Below are positions 9,682-17,711 of a stretch of DNA of 49,103 nucleotides, one piece after another. Numbering within the stretch: position 1 is the stretch's first letter; every line of letters starts with the position of its first letter. The stretch covers positions 1 to 49,103 of the forward strand of contig NZ_JOGB01000068.1 in assembly GCF_000719335.1 (NCBI RefSeq), read 5' to 3'. The position numbers and the translations under genes were made by a program. A model generated the notes under the pieces. It did not search any database. It saw nothing but the letters and a program-made list of their open reading frames with translations, and was not told the origin of the DNA. This stretch comes from Streptomyces sp. NRRL S-87. GTDB lineage: Bacteria; Actinomycetota; Actinomycetes; Streptomycetales; Streptomycetaceae.

Positions 9682-10169
9682 GAAGTCTGCCTTTCGGGTC
9701 GGGGTGTGACGGGGAGTCGGTGCTGCGGTGCGCGGGCCGGGCCGCTCCCGCGTCGGCGCCAGGTGGTGACGGCGGCCGCGATCGCCGAGGAGACCGGCAG
9801 GTCGACCGGCAGCCGGCGCGGCCACGGGCTGTCGGCGAGGGCCGGGACGTGCGGCAGCCCGTGGGCGGCGGCGAGGCCGACGGCCAGGCCGAGCGCCGCG
9901 CCGGCGAGGCCCGCGGCGGCGGCTGCGAGCGCGCGCGGGGTCCGGCCGGGCCGGGCCCGGAGGGGGCGGCGCCGCAGCACGGCGCCGAGGGCGGCGGTCA
10001 CCAGGGCGGAGGCGCCACCGATGGTGGTGAGCGCCGCGACCACCAGCTGCGGCTGCCCGGTCACGGCGCCGCCGAGACCGGCCGTCGCCGCGGGCATGGC
10101 GTAGGCGACCAGGACCTCGCTCCACGCACTCGGGGGCGGGGGAGCGCCGGCAGCCTTCCTCGTCATCAT
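9678..10169 (-). CDS. Small membrane protein of unknown function, first gene of a MarR-controlled operon
   Basis: A 163-residue protein with about four hydrophobic segments (roughly 20-40, 43-63, 80-102 and 120-135) and a basic C-terminus. No family is recognised. It begins with two consecutive ATG codons after an AGAGG site; 10169 is used. Its stop overlaps the start of the NmrA-type gene as ATGA, which means translational coupling. The promoter region carries two inverted repeats that share their core with the site in front of the neighbouring MarR gene, so repression by that MarR protein is inferred. Confidence 0.7.
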   Translation of the reverse strand: MMTRKAAGAPPPPSAWSEVLVAYAMPAATAGLGGAVTGQPQLVVAALTTIGGASALVTAALGAVLRRRPLRARPGRTPRALAAAAAGLAGAALGLAVGLAAAHGLPHVPALADSPWPRRLPVDLPVSSAIAAAVTTWRRRGSGPARAPQHRLPVTPRPERQTS

Positions 10170-10193
10170 CGGTCGTCCTCTCGAACAAAGTAA

Positions 10194-10227
10194 TTAGTCA
10201 CCTAACTATTAGTGCTTAGGTGCCTAA
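10194..10227. promoter_or_regulatory. Twin MarR-type operator
   Basis: Two inverted repeats, TTAGTCACCTAA (10194-10205) and TTAGGTGCCTAA (10216-10227), are 22 bases apart centre to centre, two helical turns. They lie upstream of the membrane/NmrA operon in a locally AT-rich stretch. The core GGTGCCTAA recurs at the MarR gene's own start (10848-10861). Confidence 0.7.
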
Positions 10228-10283
10228 CTATAGGATGGGAAGAAAGGCGGGCCGCCAGGCGGCCCGCCGGGACGCGGTCGGCC

Positions 10284-10835
10284 TCAGGGTCGGCCGTGAG
10301 GTCGGCCGTCGGGTCGGTCGTCGGTGAGCGCATCGATGCCCGAGACCACCCGGGCGAGCAGGTCGAGGAAGGTGGCGCGCTCCTCGGGGGACAGTCCGCC
10401 GACCAGTCCCTGCATCCGGGCGAAGTGCTCGGGCGCCAGCTCGCGCAGCTTGTCGGCGCCCCGCGCGGTGAGGACCACCACGTTGCCGCGCCCGTCCTCC
10501 GTGGATGGTCGGCGGGCCACCAGACCCTCCTGCTCCAGCCCGTTGACCAGGCCCGTCACGGTGGCCCGGGACACGCCGAGGCTCGCCGCGAGCTGGGAGG
10601 GCGACTTCTCGCCGCCGTGGTCCTCCAGGTCGGCCAGCAGTCGGTAGCGGCCGGTGGAGAGGCCGAAGCGCCCGAAGTGCACCTCGCCCGCCTGGCCGAT
10701 CCGGGCGCCGGCGGCCATCAGGCGCGCCGCGACCAGCACCGCCTGCGGGTCGGCCGTGAGGCCGTAGCGGGCGATCTGGCGGCGCGCCTGGTCGAGCGTG
10801 GGCGCGCCGGGTCCGGTCTCGGGGTGCTGGGTCAC
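10284..10835 (-). CDS. MarR-family transcriptional regulator
   Basis: A 183-residue winged-helix regulator. The N-terminal and C-terminal helices form the dimer interface; the recognition region is SPSQLAASLGVSRATVTGLV (about 98-117), followed by the wing, RRPSTEDGRGNVVVLT. The GTG start at 10835 has no ribosome binding site, and a TATTAC-like -10 lies a few bases upstream, so the message may be leaderless. The inverted repeat at 10848-10861 lies over that promoter and shares its core with the two sites before the membrane/NmrA operon, which indicates autoregulation and control of that operon. The ligand is unknown; families of this kind often sense phenolic or electrophilic compounds, which would suit an NAD(P)H-quinone-type partner. 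Confidence 0.88.
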   Translation of the reverse strand: MTQHPETGPGAPTLDQARRQIARYGLTADPQAVLVAARLMAAGARIGQAGEVHFGRFGLSTGRYRLLADLEDHGGEKSPSQLAASLGVSRATVTGLVNGLEQEGLVARRPSTEDGRGNVVVLTARGADKLRELAPEHFARMQGLVGGLSPEERATFLDLLARVVSGIDALTDDRPDGRPHGRP

Positions 10836-10847
10836 GTGAAGTAATAT

Positions 10848-10861
10848 GGTGCCTAATCACC
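10848..10861. promoter_or_regulatory. MarR autoregulatory operator
   Basis: GGTGCCTAATCACC is an inverted repeat (GGTG...CACC) 13 bases upstream of the MarR start codon. It contains the GGTGCCTAA core found at 10219-10227. Confidence 0.6.
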
Positions 10862-10910
10862 TCTCCGGTCAAGAGCCACCGCCTCCCGTCCGCACTCGGA
10901 GGAGACCGTC

Positions 10911-11357
10911 TCAGACGCCACCGAAGTCGGGGAGGGTGATCGAGCCGTCCTCGTTGAAGGGGATCCCGGGATTGTGCGCGACCTCCCAGGCGTGGCCGTC
11001 GGGGTCGACGAAGGCGCCCGAGTAGAACCCGACGGCGTTCACGGCCCCGGGCTTCGTGACCGTCCCGCCGGCCCGCTCCACCGCCGACAGCAGGGCGTCC
11101 ACCTCGGCGTCGGACCGGACGTTGTGCGACAGGGCGATCCCGCCGAACCCGACCGCCGGCACCGGCCCCGGCCCCGCCTCCAGTCCGCACTCCCGCGCGA
11201 GCCTGCCGCGGTCCCACAGCACGAGGCCCAGGCCGCCCGCCTGGAAGAAGACCGTCTCCTCGACCTCCTGACCCCGCCAGCCCAGCGCGCGGTAGAAGGC
11301 CTTGGCGCGGGCGAGATCCGAAACCCCCAGCGTGACCAGGGTGATGCGCTGCTCCAT
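10911..11357 (-). CDS. VOC-family (glyoxalase/bleomycin-resistance fold) protein
   Basis: A 148-residue single VOC domain, consisting of two beta-alpha-beta-beta-beta units. The opening LVTLGVSDLARAKAFYRALG is the classic first strand and helix; the end, GAFVDPDGHAWEVAHNP, is the usual last strand with its metal-binding-type Glu. The substrate is unknown; VOC members include glyoxalases, dioxygenases and drug-binding resistance proteins. It is likely cytoplasmic and homodimeric. It stands between the MarR gene and the aldo/keto reductase, all on the minus strand, with 60-75 base gaps, so common transcription with the reductase is possible. Confidence 0.85.
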   Translation of the reverse strand: MEQRITLVTLGVSDLARAKAFYRALGWRGQEVEETVFFQAGGLGLVLWDRGRLARECGLEAGPGPVPAVGFGGIALSHNVRSDAEVDALLSAVERAGGTVTKPGAVNAVGFYSGAFVDPDGHAWEVAHNPGIPFNEDGSITLPDFGGV

Positions 11358-11420
11358 GCCGGCACGGTACGCCCCGACCCGCGCGACCGGCCGCCCGCCG
11401 GGCGGGAGCCCACCAGGGCG

Positions 11421-12137
11421 TCACCCCCTGCCGCGGTGGACCGCCTCGAGCCGGGCGAGTTCGCCGTCGGTGAGGCGCAGCGCGCCGGCGGCGACGTTGG
11501 CCTCGAGGTGGGCGGGGTCGCCGGTGCCGGGGATGGCCAGCACGTGCGGTCCCCGGTGCAGCGTCCACGCGATGCGGACCTGGGCCGGCGTCACGCCCCG
11601 CGCCCGGGCCACCGCCCGGACCTCCTCGTGCTCCCGCCCGGTCGCCCCGGCCTGCCGGCCGTCGGCCGCGAGGGCGTAGAAGGGCACGAAGGCGACGCCC
11701 TGCTCGCCGCAGTGGCGTACGAACGCGTCCTGGTCGGGCCGGACCCCGATGCCGTACATGTTCTGCACGCACACCACCGGCGCGATCTCCCGCGCCTCGG
11801 CGAGGTGTTCGGGGGTGACGTTGGACAGGCCCAGGTGCCGGATCAGCCCCGCCTCCCGCAACTCCGCCAGCACGCCGAACCGCTCGGCCTCGTTCGCGGA
11901 GCGCAGCGGGGAGAAGTAGAAGGCGGCGGTGTCGATGTGGTTGACGCCGAGTTCCACGGCGCGGCGCAGGACGCCGATCGCCTCGTTGCGGTCGCGCGGC
12001 CTCGCACCGGGCACGAGTGCCGTGCCGGTCTGCGGCAGGCGCATGGCGCCGAAGCCGATCCGGCGGACCGTGAGGTCACCCAGCGTCCACGTGCCCGATG
12101 CCGCTGCGGCGGCGGTGTTCGTCTCCAGGTCGGTCAT
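11421..12137 (-). pseudogene. Aldo/keto reductase with an internal in-frame deletion
   Basis: The frame (238 residues from the ATG at 12137) matches the AKR family at both ends: IGFGAMRLPQTG and NHIDTAAFYFSP with the catalytic Asp and Tyr, then LAELREAGLIRHLGLSN, the VQNMYGIG strand, and AIPGTGDP with the NADPH-binding end. Between SANE and AERFG about 60-70 residues expected in every family member are missing, including the strand with the catalytic Lys (IATK) and the strand with the active-site His. Reading frame is kept, so a short protein could be made, but half of the catalytic tetrad is gone and a barrel strand and helix are lost. Loss of function is inferred. It is divergent from the ArsR-type regulator gene, 79 bases apart. 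Confidence 0.75.
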
Positions 12138-12216
12138 GCCGGAAGGATCTTCGGACGGTACTCTCGGCGCCATCGATTCAGGTGGACCCGAATCCTCGAC
12201 CGAGCGGACGGACACG

Positions 12217-13206
12217 GTGGCGGAGCTCTCCTTCTCTGCGGGGGACCTCGCACGGATGCGGTTCGCCGTCTCCCCGATGTGGCAGGTCGGGACGAGCTTC
12301 CGGCTGCTCCGCTCCGGAGCCGCGGACCCGGTGCACCACCGCTGGCTGGAGCAGGTACGGCCCCGGCTCGCGGCCGCCGGGCTGGACCGGGGGTGGCTGG
12401 CGGAGCTGATCCCGCCCTCCGGCTACGTCCCCGACTTCCTCAACCCCGCACCGCCGGGCCCGGCCCCGACACCGGCCGACGAACTGGCGGCGATCACCGC
12501 GACCCCGCCCGAGCGGCTACGGCGCGACCTCGACCACCTGCGCCACCACCAGGGCGCCCTCGGCGAGCGGCTCCGCGCGCTCCACGCCGACCCGCACCGC
12601 GTGGAGCACCTCGCGCAGGAGATCCAGGCGTACTGGGAACTGGCCCTCGCCCCGTACTGGGCCCGCATCCGGGCACTGCTCGACGCCGACGTCCGCCACC
12701 GCGCCCGGCAGGTCGCCGAACACGGAGCCGGCCACCTGCTCGACGACCTGCACCCCCTGGCCAGCTGGCACGACGACGTCCTGCGCCTGGTCCGCCGCCC
12801 GCACACCCTGTCCCGGGCGACCGCGGGCAGCGGACTGCTGCTGGTCCCGTGCGCCTTCAAGGGCCCGGGCCTGTCGACCCGGGTCGCACCCCCGGACCCG
12901 CCCCAGCTCGCCTACCGCGCCCGCGGCACCGGAACCCTGTGGGAACCCCGGCCGGCCGCCGGCACCGCAGCCCTGGCAGCCGTGCTGGGCCGCACCCGCA
13001 CACTGCTCCTCACCGAGCTCGACGCACCGGCCACCACCACCGAACTGGCCGCCCGTACCGGCGCCTCCATGGCGGCCGTCTCCCAGAACCTGTCCGCCCT
13101 GCGCGACGCCGGCTTCGTGACCGCCCACCGCACCGGCCGCACGGTCCTGTACGCCCGTACGAAGACCGCTGACGCCGTCCTCGCCGCGCATGCCGCCCCG
13201 TCCTGA
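12217..13206 (+). CDS. ArsR-family helix-turn-helix regulator, DUF5937 type
   Basis: A 329-residue protein. The GTG at 12217 (VAELSFSAGDLARMRFAVSP) is taken as start because the family begins just there; about 96 more codons are open upstream but overlap the divergent gene. The N-terminal 200 residues are the helical DUF5937-type sensor part. The last 60 residues are a winged helix: LTELDAPATTTELAARTGAS, then the recognition helix AAVSQNLSALRDAGFVTAHR and the wing RTGRTVLYART. It probably represses or activates the adjacent divergent gene, which is now the damaged reductase. A weak inverted repeat, GATTC...GAATC, lies in the 79-base gap at 12175-12194. No metal-binding cysteines are evident. 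Confidence 0.85.
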   Translation: MAELSFSAGDLARMRFAVSPMWQVGTSFRLLRSGAADPVHHRWLEQVRPRLAAAGLDRGWLAELIPPSGYVPDFLNPAPPGPAPTPADELAAITATPPERLRRDLDHLRHHQGALGERLRALHADPHRVEHLAQEIQAYWELALAPYWARIRALLDADVRHRARQVAEHGAGHLLDDLHPLASWHDDVLRLVRRPHTLSRATAGSGLLLVPCAFKGPGLSTRVAPPDPPQLAYRARGTGTLWEPRPAAGTAALAAVLGRTRTLLLTELDAPATTTELAARTGASMAAVSQNLSALRDAGFVTAHRTGRTVLYARTKTADAVLAAHAAPS

Positions 13207-13267
13207 CCCGTCGACGCGACCGCGCGGGCGAACGAGCGGCCCGGATCACCCTTGTTAGGGTGCGCGG

Positions 13268-13702
13268 ATGGCATCGATCAAGCAGTTCCAGGTCACCTTC
13301 GACTGTGCAGTGCCCGAGCGCGTCGCCCGCTTCTGGTGCGAGGTGCTGGGGTACGTCGTACCGCCGCCGCCGGAGGGGTTCGCCACGTGGGACGACTTCG
13401 ACCGCGCGCTGCCGCCCGAGCGCCAGGGGTCGGCGTTCGCCTGCGTGGACCCTTCGGGCGTCGGCCCGCGGCTGTTCTTCCAGCGCGTTCCCGAGGGCAA
13501 GTCCGTCAAGAACCGGGTGCACCTCGACGTGCGGGTCGGCACCGGACTCGTGGGTGAGGAGCGCCTGGCCGTACTCGAGGCCGAATGCGCGCGCCTGGTC
13601 GCGCTCGGCGCCGTGCGCGTTCAACTGCTCCGCGCCGACGGCGTCGACGAGTCGTGCATCGTCATGCAGGACGTCGAGGGCAACGAGTTCTGCCTCGACT
13701 GA
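13268..13702 (+). CDS. VOC-family protein, glyoxalase-like
   Basis: A 144-residue protein of the glyoxalase-like 'VOC domain' group common in Streptomyces. It starts QFQVTFDCAVPERVARFWCE, the first beta strand and helix, includes RLFFQRVPEGKSVKNRVHLD, a block characteristic of this subgroup, and ends with VMQDVEGNEFCLD. The substrate is unknown. It starts at ATG, 62 bases after the ArsR-type gene on the same strand; the ribosome binding site is weak. It is convergent with the long solenoid-protein gene and separated from it by a hairpin. Confidence 0.87.
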   Translation: MASIKQFQVTFDCAVPERVARFWCEVLGYVVPPPPEGFATWDDFDRALPPERQGSAFACVDPSGVGPRLFFQRVPEGKSVKNRVHLDVRVGTGLVGEERLAVLEAECARLVALGAVRVQLLRADGVDESCIVMQDVEGNEFCLD

Positions 13703-13721
13703 GCATCCTCCGGGACGCGGA

Positions 13722-13742
13722 GGGGGGACGGCGGGTCCCCTC
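13722..13742. terminator. Hairpin terminator between convergent genes
   Basis: GGGGAC (13724-13729) pairs with GTCCCC (13735-13740) around a 5-base loop, and one G-C pair and one wobble extend the stem outward. It lies between the stop codons at 13702 and 13766. Confidence 0.5.
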
Positions 13743-13765
13743 GCCGCCCCGCCCCCGGGGGCCCG

Positions 13766-16700
13766 TCAGTCCAGGAGCGCCGTCACCGGCGACATCGCGT
13801 CCCACCCCGGGTCGCGGCCGGTGAGCCGCCGTACGACCCGCTCCCACGCCAGCCGATCCGTGCCGAGGCGCCGCCCGACCAGGTCCGCCAAGGCCTCCAG
13901 GGCGGCGGCGGCCTCCGGCGGGGCGTCCGTACGGAGCCGCGCCGAGCTCAGGTAGGAGAGCACCAGCACGGCCGGGGTCGCCACCTCCAGCAGGTCGCGG
14001 GCGCGGAGGTGGCCCGAGGCGAGCAGCCCGTCGAACTGCATGACCGGCGGGGCACTGTAGAGCCCTCCCAGGCCGAAACGGCTGCGGGCCCGCGTGAATT
14101 CGGGCCCCTCGGGCAGTCCGCCGGGTCCGGGCTCCGGTGCCAGCTCGGGATGGCGGAGCCGGAGCTCCAGGGGCGCGTCCGGGCGCCGGACCAGCCACGC
14201 CCACTGCGGCAGCGGCTCCTTCGCGTGCTCGGCGGCGAGGACGTCCCAGTCGGGGGCGTGCGGGAAGACGCGACGGTACGGGTCGTCCCCCTCCCCGGAG
14301 GCGGTGCGCAGCTTCGCGGCGAGCTTGACCGGGTCGGTCTCGAGGGCGAGCCGGGCCCGCACGACGGCGGCCGGGTCCGCGGACGCCAGCGCCTTCGCGC
14401 AGAGTTTCGTGGCCGCCCGGCCGAGCACCCCGCGCGCCACGAGCGCGGCCAGCCGGTCCCGGCCACCGTGCTCGACCAGGTGCAGGCAGCCGGTGAGCTG
14501 CTGGACGAGACTCAGCTCGGGCGAGCGGGTGAGCACCGCCTCGACCAGGTCGGGCTCGGCCGAGGCCAGCCAGCGCAGCGACCCGGCCGGCTGCCCCCAC
14601 GGACCGGCCGGCATCCGTTCCAGGACCAGCTTCCCCAGCTGCTCCGCGCGCTGCGTGCCACCGGCCCGGGAGCGGCGGACGATCCGCCGGCGGACCGGCT
14701 CGGGGGCGTTCTCGGCGAGCAGGAAGTAGTCGACCTCGGGATCGCCCAGGTCGGCCAGCCGGTCCGCGGTACCGGCCGGCAGGCGCCTGGCGCCGGCGGC
14801 GAGGACGTACATGGCCCTGGGGTCGCGCCCGGCCAGCAGCCGGTCCAGCACGGTCCGCGGGGTCCGCTCGTGGCGCAGCAGGTACGCGGCCAGCAGCCAG
14901 GGGCCGTCCGGGCCCAGGCGGGGCAGGACCGCGTCGACGGTGTCGGCGTCCGCCATGCACAGCATCGTGGCGATGGGCCACTGCCACAGGTGGCTGCCGC
15001 GCCCGCTCTGCCGGACCGCCTCCTCGGGCGTGGCCGGCAGCGGCGTGGGCTGCCCGTACTTCCACTGCCCCAGCGGCCGCCGTGCCGTGGCGGCCCGCTC
15101 ACCGGTGCGCGCCTCCCCGGTCCCGTCCCCTGCCGCCCCGGCACCGCAGCCGTCCGTCCCGGCGGCCCCACTGCCGTCCGCCCCGTCGGTCCCCCTGCCG
15201 TCCACCTCCCCGGACCGGGCCAGCCGCACCAGCTCGGGCCAGGTGAGCCCACCGCCGCCCGTGTCCAGGTCGCCGCCGCCCGCGGCGGCCACGGTCCCCG
15301 CGAGCCGCAGCCAGGCGTCCGGGTCGGCGCCCAACTCGGTGCGCAGCAGGCGGGCCACGCCGGCCTGCCACGCAGTGGCGAAGGCCTGCCGCCGCCAGTC
15401 GCCCGGCAGCGGGAGCAGGTACTGCGCGGGCAGCCCGTCGAGCAGGTCGGCCACCGTCAGGATCCCGTGCTCGTACGCGACGGCGACGGACCGGGCGGTG
15501 GAGGGGGCGAGACCGGCGAACGTCGCCCGCGCCTCGTCCCGGGTGGGCGCGACCGACCACCCGCGCGTCCAGGGTGGTCGTACCCCGTGGTCCGCGCACG
15601 CCTGTGACAGCCACCGCGGGGTGGCGAGTCCGGGCGCGTCCTCGTCGCCGTGGGCGGCGAGGAAGAACAGCACGCCGGGGTCGGAGGGAGCCGGCGCGCC
15701 ACCGTCGGCGAGGCAGCCGCGCAGGACGTCGAGGGCGGCCAGCGCGGCCCGCTCGTACGGGGTGCGCGGCCGCTCGGGTGCCTCGGCGGCCGCAGCCGTA
15801 CCACCGTCGGCGGGCGCGGCGGACGGGACGACGCCGTCCGCGGCGGCCTCGGCCTTCCCGGCCTCGGTGATCACCTCGTGCAGGGTGCCCCCGTGCCGGG
15901 GGAGCAGGGCCCCGAACGCCGCCCATGCCTCCGGGCGTTCCCCGAGCGCGCCCTCGGCCAGCTCGGCGAGTCCGGCCAGGAGCGCTCCGCCCAGCAGCTT
16001 CCGCCGCGCCAGCGCCTGCAGGGCGCCCAGCGCGTGCACGGCGGGGCGAGCGGTGGAGACCAGGTCGGCCGGGTCGAGCAGGCCGGCCGCCGCCATGCCC
16101 TCCGCCCACAGCGACGCCCTGTCGTCGAGCGCCTCGCTGGCGAGGCGTCGCGCGGGCGGGGTGGTGTTCCCGGTGCGTCGGCCGCCGCCCTGCCACGGGT
16201 CGTTGAGCGTGCTCAGCCGGAAGGCGAGGCGCTGGGCGTCGTCGGCGTCCTCGTGGCGGGCCAGCTCGACGGTGGCCTTCGGCATGAAGGGGGTCTTCGC
16301 ATGGGCTTCCGACAGGGCCCGGAGGTCGTACGCGTACGGCTCGGCGAGCAGCACGCGCAGCGTGCTCGTGCGCCGCGTGGCCGCCAGCAGCGCGGGCAGC
16401 CGCGCGGGGTCCCCGTACGGCTCGCAGCGGGCGCGCAGGGCCGCGAGCGCCGCCCCCGAACCGTCCTCGGCCGCGAGGGACCTGGTGACGCGGGAGAGGA
16501 CCGGCGGGGTCAGGTGCGCGCGCACCGCCGGGTCGTCCACCAGTGCGCGCACCGCGTCCGGGCCGGTCCGCTCCCAGACCCTGACCAGCGCGTACTGCTG
16601 GGCGACGCCGCGGGCCCCGGCCACGGCACGGGCCGTGAGACCCGGGTCGCCGGACACCAGCAGCGGCGCGAGCCACGTGCTCGGCAGCTCGCCCGCCGGG

Positions 16701-17437
16701 TCGGTGAGTTCGGCGTACAGGCCCTCGTCCATGGGGACGTCGTCGAGGCGGCCCGCGAGGGTGCGGCGCAGTGTCTGGGTGGCGCGCGGGTTGCGGTAGA
16801 CCGCGGCCCCGACCCGCGGGTCCCCCGTGTCCAGCAGCCGCGCCAGCACGCGGGCGTCGAGCCGGGTGTGGCGGGCGAGCGCGGTCCTGGTCCGGGTGTC
16901 ACCGTGCCCCGCGACGGCGTCGGTGAGCACCGGCCCGGGGACGGGCCCGGTGGCGAGCAGCAGGTCCAGGGTGTCGTCCGGGAACACGGCGAGGGCCGCG
17001 GCCGCGTCCTGCGGCGGCGTGTGCTCCAGCAGCAGGGCGAGGGTGGCCTGGACGCTGCGCGGCGCCGGCACGCGTACGACGCCCGGGGCGGCGGGCGGCG
17101 CGGGCGGCGGTACGTCCGCCAGCAGGTCGGGCAGTGTCCCGCGGTGGCCGGCGAGCGCGTCGTGCACGCCGAGCCACCGCCCGGGGGAGCCCGCGAGATG
17201 GTCCCGCACCAGGGCGGCCAGCCGCCGAACGGCGTCCTCGTCCGGTCCGCCGGCGGCGGCCACGGCGGCCGCGACGGTCCGGGCGGGCCGCGTCCGCGCG
17301 ACGGCCCGCGCCGCGGCGCCCGCAGCCACCGGGCGGGGCTCCTCGCGGGCCAGGGCGAGGAGGTCCCGCAAGGTCTGCGCGGTCGAACTACTGTGCGTGG
17401 TGCTCATGGACGCCATGGTAGGAACCGGGTCGGACAT
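13766..17437 (-). CDS. Very large helical-solenoid protein (leucine-rich-variant/HEAT-like)
   Basis: A 1223-residue protein of unknown function, the longest gene here. The start at 17437 has GGAGG three bases upstream; ATG codons 7 and 10 codons further on are alternatives. Most of the chain is repeated amphipathic helix pairs of 20-25 residues rich in Leu, Ala and Asp (for example ALARHTRLDARVLARLLDTG and GDPRVGAAVYRNPRATQTLR in the first 250 residues), typical of LRV/HEAT-like solenoids. Around residues 765-800 a Gly/Asp/Ala-rich linker divides it into two arms. No transmembrane segment, signal peptide or enzymatic motif is visible. A scaffold or protein-binding role is inference from the fold. 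It is a single-gene unit; no partner is suggested by position. Confidence 0.8.
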   Translation of the reverse strand: MSDPVPTMASMSTTHSSSTAQTLRDLLALAREEPRPVAAGAAARAVARTRPARTVAAAVAAAGGPDEDAVRRLAALVRDHLAGSPGRWLGVHDALAGHRGTLPDLLADVPPPAPPAAPGVVRVPAPRSVQATLALLLEHTPPQDAAAALAVFPDDTLDLLLATGPVPGPVLTDAVAGHGDTRTRTALARHTRLDARVLARLLDTGDPRVGAAVYRNPRATQTLRRTLAGRLDDVPMDEGLYAELTDPAGELPSTWLAPLLVSGDPGLTARAVAGARGVAQQYALVRVWERTGPDAVRALVDDPAVRAHLTPPVLSRVTRSLAAEDGSGAALAALRARCEPYGDPARLPALLAATRRTSTLRVLLAEPYAYDLRALSEAHAKTPFMPKATVELARHEDADDAQRLAFRLSTLNDPWQGGGRRTGNTTPPARRLASEALDDRASLWAEGMAAAGLLDPADLVSTARPAVHALGALQALARRKLLGGALLAGLAELAEGALGERPEAWAAFGALLPRHGGTLHEVITEAGKAEAAADGVVPSAAPADGGTAAAAEAPERPRTPYERAALAALDVLRGCLADGGAPAPSDPGVLFFLAAHGDEDAPGLATPRWLSQACADHGVRPPWTRGWSVAPTRDEARATFAGLAPSTARSVAVAYEHGILTVADLLDGLPAQYLLPLPGDWRRQAFATAWQAGVARLLRTELGADPDAWLRLAGTVAAAGGGDLDTGGGGLTWPELVRLARSGEVDGRGTDGADGSGAAGTDGCGAGAAGDGTGEARTGERAATARRPLGQWKYGQPTPLPATPEEAVRQSGRGSHLWQWPIATMLCMADADTVDAVLPRLGPDGPWLLAAYLLRHERTPRTVLDRLLAGRDPRAMYVLAAGARRLPAGTADRLADLGDPEVDYFLLAENAPEPVRRRIVRRSRAGGTQRAEQLGKLVLERMPAGPWGQPAGSLRWLASAEPDLVEAVLTRSPELSLVQQLTGCLHLVEHGGRDRLAALVARGVLGRAATKLCAKALASADPAAVVRARLALETDPVKLAAKLRTASGEGDDPYRRVFPHAPDWDVLAAEHAKEPLPQWAWLVRRPDAPLELRLRHPELAPEPGPGGLPEGPEFTRARSRFGLGGLYSAPPVMQFDGLLASGHLRARDLLEVATPAVLVLSYLSSARLRTDAPPEAAAALEALADLVGRRLGTDRLAWERVVRRLTGRDPGWDAMSPVTALLD

Positions 17438-17711
17438 CGCCCTCCGACGACCGGCGCGGCCCGCGCTGCCGGAGCGAACTCACCCCACCCGTAACCGGTG
17501 TGACGGCACGGCAGGCCACGGCGCGTGCCGCTCACCGCCGAAGACCGGCCCGAAACCGCTCCGCCCGCCTCCTGGTGACGACCCGTCCGGTCGGACGCCC
17601 CCGCTGTCGGCTGAGCACATGAGCCCCGAGGAATGAGTACGCCGCCCCACGACCCGGTGGCGCCGGGCCGGCGACGATGAAGGCGACCACAGCCTCAGTC
17701 CGGGAGCCGAC

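Noticed and set aside
7126..10188. A 1020-codon open frame on the minus strand
   Set aside because: Only its last 486 codons (FG-GAP protein) have a signal peptide, ribosome binding site and repeats; the rest is Arg/Pro low complexity antisense to or overlapping the NmrA and membrane genes.
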